Notes under the pieces: model-generated
What the model was told of the DNA's origin: nothing
What the model saw: only the letters and a program-made list of their open reading frames with translations
Databases searched by the model: none
Position numbers and translations under genes: made by a program
Shown here: positions 7,605 to 15,340 of the stretch, piece after piece
Layout of the letters: every line of letters begins with the position of its first letter
Numbering within the stretch: position 1 is the first letter of the stretch
Assembly (NCBI GenBank): GCA_937900065.1
Contig: CALCDS010000074.1
Span: 1 to 27,837 of the forward strand
Direction of reading: 5' to 3'
Source of the DNA: an uncultured Clostridiaceae bacterium
GTDB taxonomy: Bacteria; Bacillota; Clostridia; Clostridiales; Oxobacteraceae
Length of the DNA: 27,837 nucleotides

Positions 7605-9485
7605 ATGGGAAAAGTAATTGGTATAGACTTGGGAACAACATTCTCATGCGTAGCCGTTATGGAAGGCGGAGAGCCCGTTGTAATAGCTAATGCCGAAGGT
7701 GCAAGAACAACACCCTCGGTTGTGGCATTTTCAAAAACGGGAGAAAGAATGGTAGGCCAGGTGGCAAGGCGTCAGGCTATCACAAACCCTGAAAGAACGG
7801 TTTATTCAATTAAAAGAAAAATGGGCACTAACTATAGAGTTAATATCGATGGTAAAGAATATTCGCCTCAGGAAATTTCAGCAATGATACTTCAGAAATT
7901 GAAAACTGATGCTGAAAGTTATCTAGGGGAGAAAGTGACACAGGCTGTAATAACAGTTCCTGCATATTTCAACGACAGCCAAAGACAGGCTACGAAGGAT
8001 GCAGGTAAAATTGCCGGACTTGAAGTTTTAAGGATAATAAATGAACCTACGGCAGCTTCACTTGCGTATGGACTGGACAAAATGGAATCCAATCAGAAAA
8101 TACTTGTATATGATTTAGGCGGAGGCACATTCGATGTGTCCATACTTGAACTTGGCGATGGAGTGTTTGAAGTAAAATCCACCAACGGCAATACTCACCT
8201 TGGCGGTGATGATTTCGACCAGAGAGTAATGGATTATATAATAGATACATTCAAGAGGGAGAACGGGATTGATTTAAAAAATGACAAGATGGCTTACCAG
8301 AGAATAAAGGAAGCTGCTGAAAAAGCCAAGATTGAATTGTCAAGCGTGATGAGTACCAACATAAATCTGCCCTTTATTACAGCAGATGCATCAGGCCCGA
8401 AGCACCTTGATATGACTTTAAGCAGAGCAAAGTTTGAAGAGCTTACGGCCGATTTGGTTGAGTCAACGATTGAGCCTATGAAAAAAGCTTTAAGCGATGC
8501 AAACCTTACCATAGATCAAATCGATAAAGTCATACTTGTAGGAGGTTCCACAAGGATTCCTGCAGTTCAGGAAAGAGTAAAGAAGTTTACAGGCAAAGAG
8601 CCGAGCAAGGGCGTAAACCCTGATGAATGTGTTGCAGTAGGCGCGGCAATACAGGCCGGTGTTTTGACTGGAGAAGTAAAGGATGTATTGCTCCTTGATG
8701 TAACACCGTTGACACTTGGCATTGAAACCATGGGTGGTGTCATGACAAAGCTTATAGACAGGAATACTACGATTCCTACAAAGAAAAGTCAGATATTCTC
8801 TACGGCAGCGGATGGACAGAGCACTGTTGAAATACATGTGCTGCAGGGTGAAAGACCAATGGCAAGGGATAATAAGACCCTTGGCAGATTTACTCTAACA
8901 GGTATACCGCCCGCGCCGAGAGGAGTTCCTCAAATAGAGGTTACATTTGATATAGATGCCAATGGAATACTGCATGTTTCCGCAAAGGATTTAGGAACTG
9001 GAAACGAGCAGAAGATAGTGATAACAGCTTCGACCAACCTGAATGATGCTGAAATCGATAAAGCTGTAAAAGAATCTGAAAAATACGCTGAAGAGGATAA
9101 AAAGCATAAAGAAGAGATTGAAGTCAAGAATAATGCTGATTCCATAATCTATCAGACAGAAAAAACTCTGAAAGATTTAGGAAATAAAGTATCGGCAAGC
9201 GACAAGAGTAAAATTGAAGAAAAGATTAAGCAGGTCAAGGATGCGCTGTCAGCCAATAATACCGAACAGATAAAATCAGCTACAGATGATCTTACCAAAA
9301 CATTCTATGATATCTCATCAAGGCTCTATCAGCAAGCAGGAGGCCAACAAGGCCAAGGGTTTAAACAAGGCGGATTTAACCAAGCCGGAAACAATGGGGG
9401 CAATCAGGCTGGCAATAATGGCGGCGATGATGTGAAAGCAGATTACAAGGTTGATGACAGCGACAATAATAAGAATAATAAATAA
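7605..9485 (+). CDS. dnaK: Chaperone DnaK (Hsp70)
   Basis: This is a cytoplasmic ATP-dependent chaperone working with DnaJ and GrpE. The 626-residue protein has the ATPase domain with GIDLGTTFSCVAV, ITVPAYFNDSQRQATKDAG, NEPTAASLAYG and VYDLGGGTFDVSIL, the interdomain region VLLLDVTPLTLGIETMGG, and the substrate domain plus lid. It lacks the N-terminal insertion of Gram-negative DnaK, as expected for Firmicutes. The C-terminal tail is Gln/Gly/Asn-rich, contains QAGNNGG twice, and ends with a Lys/Asn-rich stretch after a degraded version of the usual acidic DADYEEV-like motif. The start is ATG 7605 behind AAAGGAGG. A terminator-like hairpin lies between it and dnaJ. Confidence 0.99.
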   Translation: MGKVIGIDLGTTFSCVAVMEGGEPVVIANAEGARTTPSVVAFSKTGERMVGQVARRQAITNPERTVYSIKRKMGTNYRVNIDGKEYSPQEISAMILQKLKTDAESYLGEKVTQAVITVPAYFNDSQRQATKDAGKIAGLEVLRIINEPTAASLAYGLDKMESNQKILVYDLGGGTFDVSILELGDGVFEVKSTNGNTHLGGDDFDQRVMDYIIDTFKRENGIDLKNDKMAYQRIKEAAEKAKIELSSVMSTNINLPFITADASGPKHLDMTLSRAKFEELTADLVESTIEPMKKALSDANLTIDQIDKVILVGGSTRIPAVQERVKKFTGKEPSKGVNPDECVAVGAAIQAGVLTGEVKDVLLLDVTPLTLGIETMGGVMTKLIDRNTTIPTKKSQIFSTAADGQSTVEIHVLQGERPMARDNKTLGRFTLTGIPPAPRGVPQIEVTFDIDANGILHVSAKDLGTGNEQKIVITASTNLNDAEIDKAVKESEKYAEEDKKHKEEIEVKNNADSIIYQTEKTLKDLGNKVSASDKSKIEEKIKQVKDALSANNTEQIKSATDDLTKTFYDISSRLYQQAGGQQGQGFKQGGFNQAGNNGGNQAGNNGGDDVKADYKVDDSDNNKNNK

Positions 9486-9500
9486 CTGATTGATTGATTG

Positions 9501-9554
9501 GGGGGGACACACATGACCCAAGAGTTAAACCTGAAATGGGAGTGTGTCCTTTTT
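9501..9554 (+). terminator. Intra-operon terminator/attenuator between dnaK and dnaJ
   Basis: GGACACAC (9505-9512) pairs perfectly with GTGTGTCC (9542-9549), and the flanking G run (9501-9504) can wobble-pair with the T run after it. TTTTT follows directly. CCCA (9517-9520) and TGGG (9537-9540) can extend the stem inside. This looks like a Rho-independent terminator that would reduce, not abolish, dnaJ expression relative to dnaK. Confidence 0.7.
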
Positions 9555-9587
9555 CATGATATGTTTTGACAGAAAGGTGGTGGAATA

Positions 9588-10730
9588 TTGGCCAAGGATT
9601 ATTATGCAATACTGGGGGTTAATAAGGGCGCGTCTGACGATGAGATAAAAAAAGCATTCAGGAAGCTTGCTCTCAAATATCACCCCGACAGGAATCCTGG
9701 TAATAAGGCAGCGGAAGAGAAGTTCAAAGAAGTCAATGAAGCTTATCAGGTGCTGTCTGACCACGACAAAAGAGCTCAGTATGACCAGTTTGGCACTACC
9801 GATTTCAGTGGACAGGGTGACTTTGGAGGATTCGATTTTGGAGGGTTTCATGATTTCGGAGGAGGATTTGGAGATATATTTGACACCATATTTGGAGGAG
9901 GCAATTTCGGCGGATTTTCGGATTCTGCGAAAAATGGGCCTAAAAAGGGTGCAGACCTTCAATACACTTTAAATTTGACGTTCGAAGAAGCAGCCTTTGG
10001 AGCAACCAAAGAAATCGAGATTACCAGGGGCGAAGAGTGCAGAAAATGCAATGGTACGGGTGCAAGCCCTGGTACCAGACCTGTAACCTGTGATAAATGC
10101 GGCGGTACCGGCCAGATTAGGATATCCAGAAAAACAGGTTTGGGAAATTTTGTAACGGTTACTACTTGTGATAAATGCGGCGGTACCGGTACTATAATAA
10201 AAACTCCGTGTCCTGATTGTCACGGCACGGGAAGAGTAAGAAGAAGGAGAAAGATAACAATAAAAGTGCCTGCAGGTGTGGACACTGGAAACACAATTCC
10301 GCTTAGGAATGAAGGTGAACCCGGAACAAGGGGTGGAGAATTCGGGGACTTATATGTAAATATAAATGTACTTCCGCATAAGATATTCAAGAGAGATGGA
10401 TTTGATGTAATATGTGAGATGCCTCTATCTTTTCCTCAAGCTGCCTTAGGCGCCGAAATAGATGTGCCGACCATCGATGGTTTAATAAAATATACTGTGC
10501 CTGAGGGAACTCAAAACGGTACGATATTCAGATTAAGGGGAAAAGGTATACCCAAGTTAAGAGGATATGGGCGCGGAGACGAAATTTTAAGGATTATTGT
10601 TGAAGTTCCAACGCGGCTTGATGAATCCCAAAAAAAGCTTCTGCGCCAATATGCTGAAGCCTGTGGAGAAGATGTAAATGAGCAGAGAAAATCCTTTTTC
10701 AATAAAATGAAGGATGCTTTTGGAATATAG
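9588..10730 (+). CDS. dnaJ: Chaperone DnaJ (Hsp40)
   Basis: DnaJ delivers substrates to DnaK and stimulates its ATPase. The 380-residue protein has a J domain with the HPD motif at residues 32-34, and a Gly/Phe-rich linker at about 75-110. A zinc-binding domain has four CxxCxGxG-type repeats (Cys151/154, 168/171, 194/197, 208/211), and two C-terminal beta domains follow. The start is TTG 9588, chosen because AAGGTGG (9574-9580) lies 7 nt upstream and MAKDYYAILGV is the canonical beginning. Repeats two and three share the same 23-nt DNA coding for CDKCGGTG, suggesting recent duplication or conversion within the gene. It is separated from dnaK by a terminator-like hairpin and from prmA by another. 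Confidence 0.98.
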   Translation: MAKDYYAILGVNKGASDDEIKKAFRKLALKYHPDRNPGNKAAEEKFKEVNEAYQVLSDHDKRAQYDQFGTTDFSGQGDFGGFDFGGFHDFGGGFGDIFDTIFGGGNFGGFSDSAKNGPKKGADLQYTLNLTFEEAAFGATKEIEITRGEECRKCNGTGASPGTRPVTCDKCGGTGQIRISRKTGLGNFVTVTTCDKCGGTGTIIKTPCPDCHGTGRVRRRRKITIKVPAGVDTGNTIPLRNEGEPGTRGGEFGDLYVNINVLPHKIFKRDGFDVICEMPLSFPQAALGAEIDVPTIDGLIKYTVPEGTQNGTIFRLRGKGIPKLRGYGRGDEILRIIVEVPTRLDESQKKLLRQYAEACGEDVNEQRKSFFNKMKDAFGI

Positions 10731-10734
10731 GATG

Positions 10735-10790
10735 AAGGGGTATATTTCCAACTTGATATTTGGTTTAGGTTGGAATCTATGCCCCTTTTA
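10735..10790 (+). terminator. Hairpin between dnaJ and prmA
   Basis: The arms AAGGGGTATA plus TTCCAAC (10735-10752) pair with GTTGGAA plus TATGCCCCTT (10769-10787), with a small internal mismatch and a loop of about 16 nt. The T-run is short (TTTTA). It is either a weak terminator that partly insulates prmA from the chaperone genes or an mRNA-processing structure. Confidence 0.55.
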
Positions 10791-10809
10791 TATGAAGGGA
10801 GAATGATTG

Positions 10810-11757
10810 ATGCCAGGATGCACATGGGTGGAGATTACGGTCGTAACCAAGAGCGAGGCAGTGGAAGCTGTTTCTGCCATATTCTATGATTTGGGAGCTC
10901 ATGGACTAGCCATAGAGGATCCAAATGATATAATAGAAAGCAGCATGAGGCCTGGAAGTTGGGATTACATAGACTCTGAGTTTCTCTTAAAGAACAAAGA
11001 TGAAGTAAGGGTAAAATGTTATTTGGTAAAGGATTCAAAAATCAATGAAAAGATAAAAGCAGCAAGGGAAGCTGTTATGAAGCTTGATGAATACGGAATC
11101 GATAAGGGCAAAGGCGAAATCCTGACTAAAGAGGTAAAAGAGGAAGACTGGGCAAATGAATGGAAGCAGTACTATAAGCCTTTTAAAATAGGAAAACATA
11201 TTGTGATAAAACCTGTGTGGGAGAGCTATACTCCTGAAGACGGCGATATAATAATAGAAATGGATCCGGGAATGGCTTTTGGAACAGGAGGACATGAGAC
11301 TACCAGGATGTGCATAGAGCTTTTGGAGGAATACATCAAAGGAAATCCCGAAGTTTTTGACATAGGCTGCGGTTCAGGCATACTTTCTATTGTATCTTCC
11401 AAATTAGGAGCATCAAAAGTCACCGGAATCGATATAGACAGCGTAGCTGTGGAATCATCGAAGAGGAACATAGAAATAAGCGGTGCTGAAAATATAGAAA
11501 TACTTCAAGGAAATCTTCTTGACATGGTGCATAAAAAGGCAGATGTTATTGTAGCAAACTTGTTAGCTGATGTTATAATAAAACTGTGCCCTGAGATGCC
11601 AGGCTATTTAAATGATAAGGGTGTTTTTATAGCATCTGGTATAATCTCCGAAAGCCTCGACAATGTGCTAAGGGTTTTAAGATGCAATGATTTTAAAATA
11701 TTAAAAGTTGAAAGGCAAGGGGAATGGGCTGCTATAGCTTCAACAGTAGGGGAATGA
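10810..11757 (+). CDS. prmA: Ribosomal protein L11 methyltransferase PrmA
   Basis: PrmA trimethylates ribosomal protein L11 using S-adenosylmethionine. The 315-residue protein has an N-terminal L11-recognition domain, then MDPGMAFGTGGHETT (about residues 161-175), the SAM-binding DIGCGSG (184-190) and the catalytic-loop motif NLLADVI. The start is ATG 10810 with AAGGGAG (10795-10801) eight nt upstream; TTG 10807 is in frame but less likely. The order dnaJ-prmA-rsmE-mtaB is conserved in Firmicutes. The gap to rsmE is 4 nt, indicating translational coupling. Confidence 0.95.
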   Translation: MPGCTWVEITVVTKSEAVEAVSAIFYDLGAHGLAIEDPNDIIESSMRPGSWDYIDSEFLLKNKDEVRVKCYLVKDSKINEKIKAAREAVMKLDEYGIDKGKGEILTKEVKEEDWANEWKQYYKPFKIGKHIVIKPVWESYTPEDGDIIIEMDPGMAFGTGGHETTRMCIELLEEYIKGNPEVFDIGCGSGILSIVSSKLGASKVTGIDIDSVAVESSKRNIEISGAENIEILQGNLLDMVHKKADVIVANLLADVIIKLCPEMPGYLNDKGVFIASGIISESLDNVLRVLRCNDFKILKVERQGEWAAIASTVGE

Positions 11758-11761
11758 TTCT

Positions 11762-12532
11762 ATGCGAAGGTTTTTTGTTTCAAAAGACGATATCACTTCA
11801 AGCGTTATAATGCTGCATGGTGAAGATGCTGAACATATATATAAGGTGTTGAGGCTTCGCCCTGGAGACGAAATAATAGCATGCGATGGAGACGAGAATG
11901 AATATATATGCAGTATAGAGTCTTGTGATAAAAGGTCTGTAGACTGCAGAATAATCAAAAGGGAGGCATCGAATTCCGAACCTCCTGTAAAAGTTCACAT
12001 TTTCCAGGCTATTCCAAAGTCAACTAAGATGGATATGATAATACAAAAATGCACCGAGCTTGGCATGGAAGGTTTGACTCCTGTAGATACCGAAAGGGTG
12101 GTTGCACATATTAAGGTAAATGGCGATAAACGTGACATTTCAAACAAGATTTCAAGGTGGCAGAGGATCGCAAGAGAAGCTTCCAAACAAAGCGGGAGGG
12201 GTCGGATACCTGAAATATCAGACATAGTGACATATGATGAGATGCTTGGCATGTTGAAAGGATATGATCTTAATATAATACCTTATGAAAAAGAATCCGA
12301 TATCGGTTTAAAACAGGTATTAAAAGGTAAAGATACTATTAAAAATATTGCATTGATAATAGGTCCTGAAGGCGGATTTTCCGAGGATGAAATAGAGAGA
12401 GCAAAAGAAAACGGTGTTTTTCCTATAACATTGGGACACAGGATATTGAGGACTGAAACTGCGTCTCTTGCCTGCCTTTCGATGATAATGTATGCTTTGG
12501 GTGATTTAGGAGGCGGGTCATGGAAAGAGTAG
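11762..12532 (+). CDS. rsmE: 16S rRNA m3U1498 methyltransferase RsmE
   Basis: RsmE is a SPOUT-family enzyme that methylates N3 of U1498 in 16S rRNA of the 30S subunit. The 256-residue protein has a PUA-like N-terminal domain (about residues 1-70) and the SPOUT domain with the knot motifs LIIGPEGGFSEDEI (GPEGGF at 201-206) and LGHRILRTETA (224-234), which form the SAM pocket. The start is ATG 11762. Its 3' end overlaps mtaB by 13 nt. No anomalies are seen. Confidence 0.96.
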   Translation: MRRFFVSKDDITSSVIMLHGEDAEHIYKVLRLRPGDEIIACDGDENEYICSIESCDKRSVDCRIIKREASNSEPPVKVHIFQAIPKSTKMDMIIQKCTELGMEGLTPVDTERVVAHIKVNGDKRDISNKISRWQRIAREASKQSGRGRIPEISDIVTYDEMLGMLKGYDLNIIPYEKESDIGLKQVLKGKDTIKNIALIIGPEGGFSEDEIERAKENGVFPITLGHRILRTETASLACLSMIMYALGDLGGGSWKE

Positions 12533-13821
12533 CATTTACGACTTTAGGATGCAAAGTCAATCAATATGAAACCGAGGCCATGAGTGAACTTTTCAAGAAA
12601 AAAGGGTATACGATCGTGGACTCTGATGAGACGGCCGATATTTATGTGATAAATACCTGCACCGTCACAAGCTTTGGAGATAAAAAATCGAGGCAGATGA
12701 TAAGAAAAGCAAAGCATAAAAATAAGGACGCAATAATAGCGGTAGCCGGATGCTATTCCCAAGTATCACCTGATAAGGTCATGTCGATACCGGGAGTAAA
12801 TGTGGTAATAGGGACCAGTGACAGAGACAGGATTGTAGATTTTATAGAGGAATATAAAAAAAGTAGGACTGCTGTAAGCCATGTTGAAAATGTAATGAAT
12901 ATAAAAAAATTTGAAGAGCTTGAGATAGCTGAATATCGAGGCAGGACAAGAGCTTTTCTAAAAATACAGGATGGGTGCAACCGTTTCTGCTCATATTGCC
13001 TGATACCATATGCGAGAGGTCCTATAAGAAGCCGTCAGCCTGAAAAAGTGATGAATCAGGCTAAAAGATTGGCGGATTCGGGTTTCAAGGAAATAATACT
13101 TTCAGGAATACATGTGGCATCCTATGGAGTTGACCTTGGAGAAATAAACCTTGTGGATATAATTGAAATGATACAGGAAATAGATGGGATTGAGAGGATA
13201 AGGATAGGATCAGTTGAACCGACCTTCTTTACCGATGATGTCATAGAAAGACTCAAAAAATATGATAAGCTGTGCCGCCATTTTCACCTGTCGCTGCAAA
13301 GCGGATGTGACGAAACACTAAAAAGGATGAACCGCAGATATACAACATCCCAGTACGAAAGCATAGTTCAAAAATTAAGGGATGCTTTCCCTAAAGTTTC
13401 AATAACCACTGATATAATAACAGGTTTTCCAGGGGAAACCGAGGAAGAATTCAATTTGACATATGGCTTCCTTAAAAAGTTAAAACTCTCAAAAACCCAT
13501 GTGTTTAAATATTCTCCGAGAAAAGGCACTTTGGCTGCAAAATATAAAAATCAGGTACCACCCGAGGTAAAAGAAGAACGCAGCCGAAAGCTTTTAGCTT
13601 TAAACTTGATAAATGAAAAAAACTTCATAGAAAAATTTATAGACTCTGATATGAAGGTGCTTTTTGAAGCCGAAGTAAAAGGAATGAAAGGCTTTGTAGA
13701 AGGATATACCGATAATTACATAAGTGTAAGAGCAAATGGGAATGACGGCTTAATCGACACCATAACAAATTGCAAACTTACTAAAAATTGCGGGACTTAT
13801 GCATGTGGTGAAATCGTATAG
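12520..13821 (+). CDS. mtaB: tRNA t6A37 methylthiotransferase MtaB
   Basis: MtaB is a radical SAM methylthiotransferase converting t6A37 to ms2t6A37 in tRNAs that read ANN codons. The 433-residue protein has the N-terminal MTTase domain with cluster ligands Cys11, Cys47 and Cys78, then the radical SAM motif CNRFCSYC (Cys153, 157, 160), and a C-terminal TRAM-like domain. LGCKVNQYE at the start is typical of MtaB rather than MiaB. The start is ATG 12520 inside the end of rsmE, with an AGGAGG-type site at about 12508-12513. It closes the heat-shock and methyltransferase run; no clear terminator follows, only a T8 run (13852-13859) without a stem. Confidence 0.95.
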   Translation: MERVAFTTLGCKVNQYETEAMSELFKKKGYTIVDSDETADIYVINTCTVTSFGDKKSRQMIRKAKHKNKDAIIAVAGCYSQVSPDKVMSIPGVNVVIGTSDRDRIVDFIEEYKKSRTAVSHVENVMNIKKFEELEIAEYRGRTRAFLKIQDGCNRFCSYCLIPYARGPIRSRQPEKVMNQAKRLADSGFKEIILSGIHVASYGVDLGEINLVDIIEMIQEIDGIERIRIGSVEPTFFTDDVIERLKKYDKLCRHFHLSLQSGCDETLKRMNRRYTTSQYESIVQKLRDAFPKVSITTDIITGFPGETEEEFNLTYGFLKKLKLSKTHVFKYSPRKGTLAAKYKNQVPPEVKEERSRKLLALNLINEKNFIEKFIDSDMKVLFEAEVKGMKGFVEGYTDNYISVRANGNDGLIDTITNCKLTKNCGTYACGEIV

Positions 13822-13892
13822 ATTGTAAAATAAATTTGTACTAAAGCAGGATTTTTTTTCCGTTTCGTTGAATTAAATATTATTGATACTTG

Positions 13893-13911
13893 ATAGCATA
13901 TAATATGCTAT
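13893..13911. promoter_or_regulatory. Perfect 19-bp palindrome upstream of the HIT gene
   Basis: ATAGCATAT (13893-13901), a central A and ATATGCTAT (13903-13911) form a flawless 9-1-9 inverted repeat containing a TATAAT (13899-13904). TTGATA copies occur at 13883 and 13890. The odd centre and position in the expected promoter region suggest an operator for an unknown dimeric regulator, but an AT-rich chance palindrome is not excluded. Confidence 0.45.
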
Positions 13912-13969
13912 GATATATCAGTTAAAAATAATGTGTTTCTTGGCAAGCACTATATAGGAGGTGAAAACT

Positions 13970-14314
13970 TTGCAGGATTGCGTTTTTTGCCTTATATCTA
14001 ATAAAAAGATACCAAGCGAGATTGTATATGAGGATGACGAGCTCATAGCTTTCAAAGATAATAATCCGGAAGCTCCGGTTCATATTCTGATAATACCTAA
14101 AAAACATATACCTTCTCTGATGGAGCTTAATGACTGCGATATGCACCTGATGCCTAAGATATTTGACACAGCAAGAAAGCTTGCCAGAGAGTTTAAAATA
14201 GACAAAAGCGGCTTTAGGCTTGTTTGCAATTGTGGCAAAGATGGCGGACAGAGTGTCGGCCATATGCACTTTCATTTATTAGGCGGAAGGGCATTTAAGT
14301 GGCCACCAGGCTAA
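13970..14314 (+). CDS. hinT: HIT-family hydrolase (HinT-like)
   Basis: This is a histidine triad protein; HinT-type enzymes hydrolyse nucleoside phosphoramidates and act as small dimers in the cytoplasm. The 114-residue protein starts MQDCVFC and ends with the signature GHMHFHLLGG (His98, His100, His102), plus an upstream HIPSL region giving the usual fourth histidine. A CxxC pair near the N-terminus (Cys4, Cys7) is a common zinc-binding feature of this subgroup. The start is TTG 13970: AGGAGGTG (13956-13963) lies 6 nt upstream and would be inside the coding region if GTG 13961 were used. It precedes rpsU, as in many Clostridia. The physiological substrate is unknown. Confidence 0.93.
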   Translation: MQDCVFCLISNKKIPSEIVYEDDELIAFKDNNPEAPVHILIIPKKHIPSLMELNDCDMHLMPKIFDTARKLAREFKIDKSGFRLVCNCGKDGGQSVGHMHFHLLGGRAFKWPPG

Positions 14315-14323
14315 GGTGGAGTA

Positions 14324-14353
14324 TTGACTTTATTTGGTTGACTAGCGTATAAT
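14324..14353 (+). promoter_or_regulatory. Sigma-A promoter for rpsU-yqeY
   Basis: TTGACT (14324-14329), an 18-nt spacer and a consensus TATAAT (14348-14353) lie just after the HIT gene. Transcription from about 14360 gives a leader near 130 nt before rpsU. Confidence 0.65.
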
Positions 14354-14422
14354 AAAAAAGTCATCCGTTGAAAATACGAAAGGTAAACAATATATTTGTA
14401 TCGATATGCTATTTATATCCCA

Positions 14423-14468
14423 CTAGATTGCAGCATAATATAAATTTTATATTAAGCACAATTGCTAG
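14423..14468 (+). promoter_or_regulatory. Long imperfect hairpin in the rpsU leader
   Basis: CTAG ends (14423-14426 and 14465-14468), ATTG with CAAT, and TAATATAAA with a matching TTTATATTA build a stem across 46 nt, with bulges. It ends a few nucleotides before the purine-rich ribosome binding site GGAGGGAGGGAG (14473-14484). This placement would suit autoregulation by S21 or control of ribosome access. I do not recognise it as a named ribosomal-protein leader. Confidence 0.4.
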
Positions 14469-14490
14469 TAGTGGAGGGAGGGAGAAATGG

Positions 14491-14667
14491 ATGTCAGAAA
14501 TCAGGGTTGGGGAAAATGAATCATTAGAAAGCGCTCTCAGAAGATTTAAAAGAAAATGTGCCAGGGCTGGTGTCCTTGCCGAAGTAAGGAAAAGAGAGCA
14601 TTATGAAAAGCCTAGCGTAAAACGTAAAAAGAAATCTGAAGCAGCAAGGAAGAGAAAGTATAAATAA
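14491..14667 (+). CDS. rpsU: 30S ribosomal protein S21
   Basis: bS21 is a small, very basic protein of the 30S platform near the 3' end of 16S rRNA. It is 58 residues from ATG 14491, beginning MSEIRVGENESLESALRRFKR and ending in a Lys/Arg-rich tail; this is the standard length. The upstream in-frame extension to 14368 is rejected because the strong GGAGGGAGGGAG site lies 6-7 nt before 14491 and the extension does not resemble S21. yqeY follows 27 nt later, which is the usual partner. Confidence 0.97.
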   Translation: MSEIRVGENESLESALRRFKRKCARAGVLAEVRKREHYEKPSVKRKKKSEAARKRKYK

Positions 14668-14694
14668 TCTTTTATGATAAGAGGAGGGTTAAAT

Positions 14695-15138
14695 ATGTCC
14701 CTCAAAGAAAGGTTGCAAGAAGATTGGAAACTTGCCATGAAAGCTAAGGACAGTTTCAGGGCGACAGTTATTTCTATGGCCAGAGCTGCGGTGTTACAAT
14801 CTGAAAAAGTAGATGGTAAGGCCCTTGACGATGACCAGGTAATTGCTGTTATATCGAAGGAAATAAAGCAAAGAAAAGAATCATTAGTTGATTTTAAAAG
14901 AGGCAACAGACCTGACCTTGTGGATCAGACTAATAAAGAGATAGAGATTTTGCTCAATTACCTTCCTCAGCAGTTAACACAAGATGAAATTCTTGAGATT
15001 GTGAAATCAGCAATTATAGAAGTGGGTGCAAATAGCATAAAGGACATGAAAAAAGTGATGACTTATATTCAACCAAAAGTAAAGGGAAGGGCTGATGGCA
15101 AAGCTGTCAGCCAAATAGTAAAAGAACAATTAATGTGA
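14695..15138 (+). CDS. yqeY: GatB/YqeY domain protein
   Basis: This is a YqeY-family protein, related to the tail domain of the GatB subunit of tRNA amidotransferase. Its exact role is not established; tRNA binding has been proposed from the domain. The 147-residue protein is entirely alpha-helical in character, with the family features MSLKERLQEDWKLAMKAKD, SKEIKQRKES and YLPQQLTQDEI. The start is ATG 14695 with GAGGAGGG (14681-14688) six nt upstream. It is cotranscribed with rpsU and followed by a strong terminator. Confidence 0.93.
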   Translation: MSLKERLQEDWKLAMKAKDSFRATVISMARAAVLQSEKVDGKALDDDQVIAVISKEIKQRKESLVDFKRGNRPDLVDQTNKEIEILLNYLPQQLTQDEILEIVKSAIIEVGANSIKDMKKVMTYIQPKVKGRADGKAVSQIVKEQLM

Positions 15139-15154
15139 GATCAAAATATTTTTT

Positions 15155-15195
15155 AAATCGCCATGTCGGAATGATTCCGGCATGGCGATTTTGAT
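15155..15195 (+). terminator. Strong hairpin terminator after yqeY
   Basis: An 18-nt arm (15155-15172) pairs with 15174-15191 through AAATCGCCATG, a T-G wobble and CGGAAT; a realistic loop is ATGAT. The final T's (TTTTG) are partly inside the stem. The stem is long and GC-rich for this genome. It ends the rpsU-yqeY unit. Confidence 0.75.
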
Positions 15196-15200
15196 ATAAA

Positions 15201-15243
15201 CAGGCGAACAGTATGCTCAAAAAATCAACAACTTTGTTTTGAC
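15201..15243 (+). repeat. Family 1 intergenic repeat upstream of yqfC
   Basis: CAGGCGAAC and ATGCTCAAAAAATCAACA, followed by a CTTTGTTTT-type segment, match 26-62 upstream of gpr at about 34 of 42 positions. It lies just after the yqeY terminator. No coding capacity. Confidence 0.5.
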
Positions 15244-15274
15244 TTAAAAATAAAGATAAAACCTCGGAGCTGAT

Positions 15275-15303
15275 GCATTAAAGATTGTCTCAAGCATAAA
15301 AAT
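15275..15303 (+). promoter_or_regulatory. Weak candidate sigma-E promoter for yqfC
   Basis: GCATTAA (15275-15281) and CATAAAAA (15295-15302), 13 nt apart, partly resemble sigma-E elements (KMATATT and CATACAMT). yqfC and yqfD are mother-cell genes under sigma-E in Bacillus subtilis. The match is incomplete and the region AT-rich. Confidence 0.25.
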
Positions 15304-15340
15304 TATTATAGGAATTAGTTAAGAGGATGATATATAGAAA

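Noticed and set aside
9667..9972. Plus-strand ORF of 101 codons inside dnaJ
   Set aside because: It lies in another frame within the J domain and Gly/Phe coding region of dnaJ, without a ribosome binding site or family features.
13822..13870. Terminator after mtaB based on the T8 run at 13852-13859
   Set aside because: No complementary stem lies immediately upstream of the T run.
14368..14490. N-terminal extension of rpsU to 14368
   Set aside because: The strong Shine-Dalgarno at 14473-14484 fits ATG 14491, which gives the exact S21 start; the extension lies in the leader hairpin.
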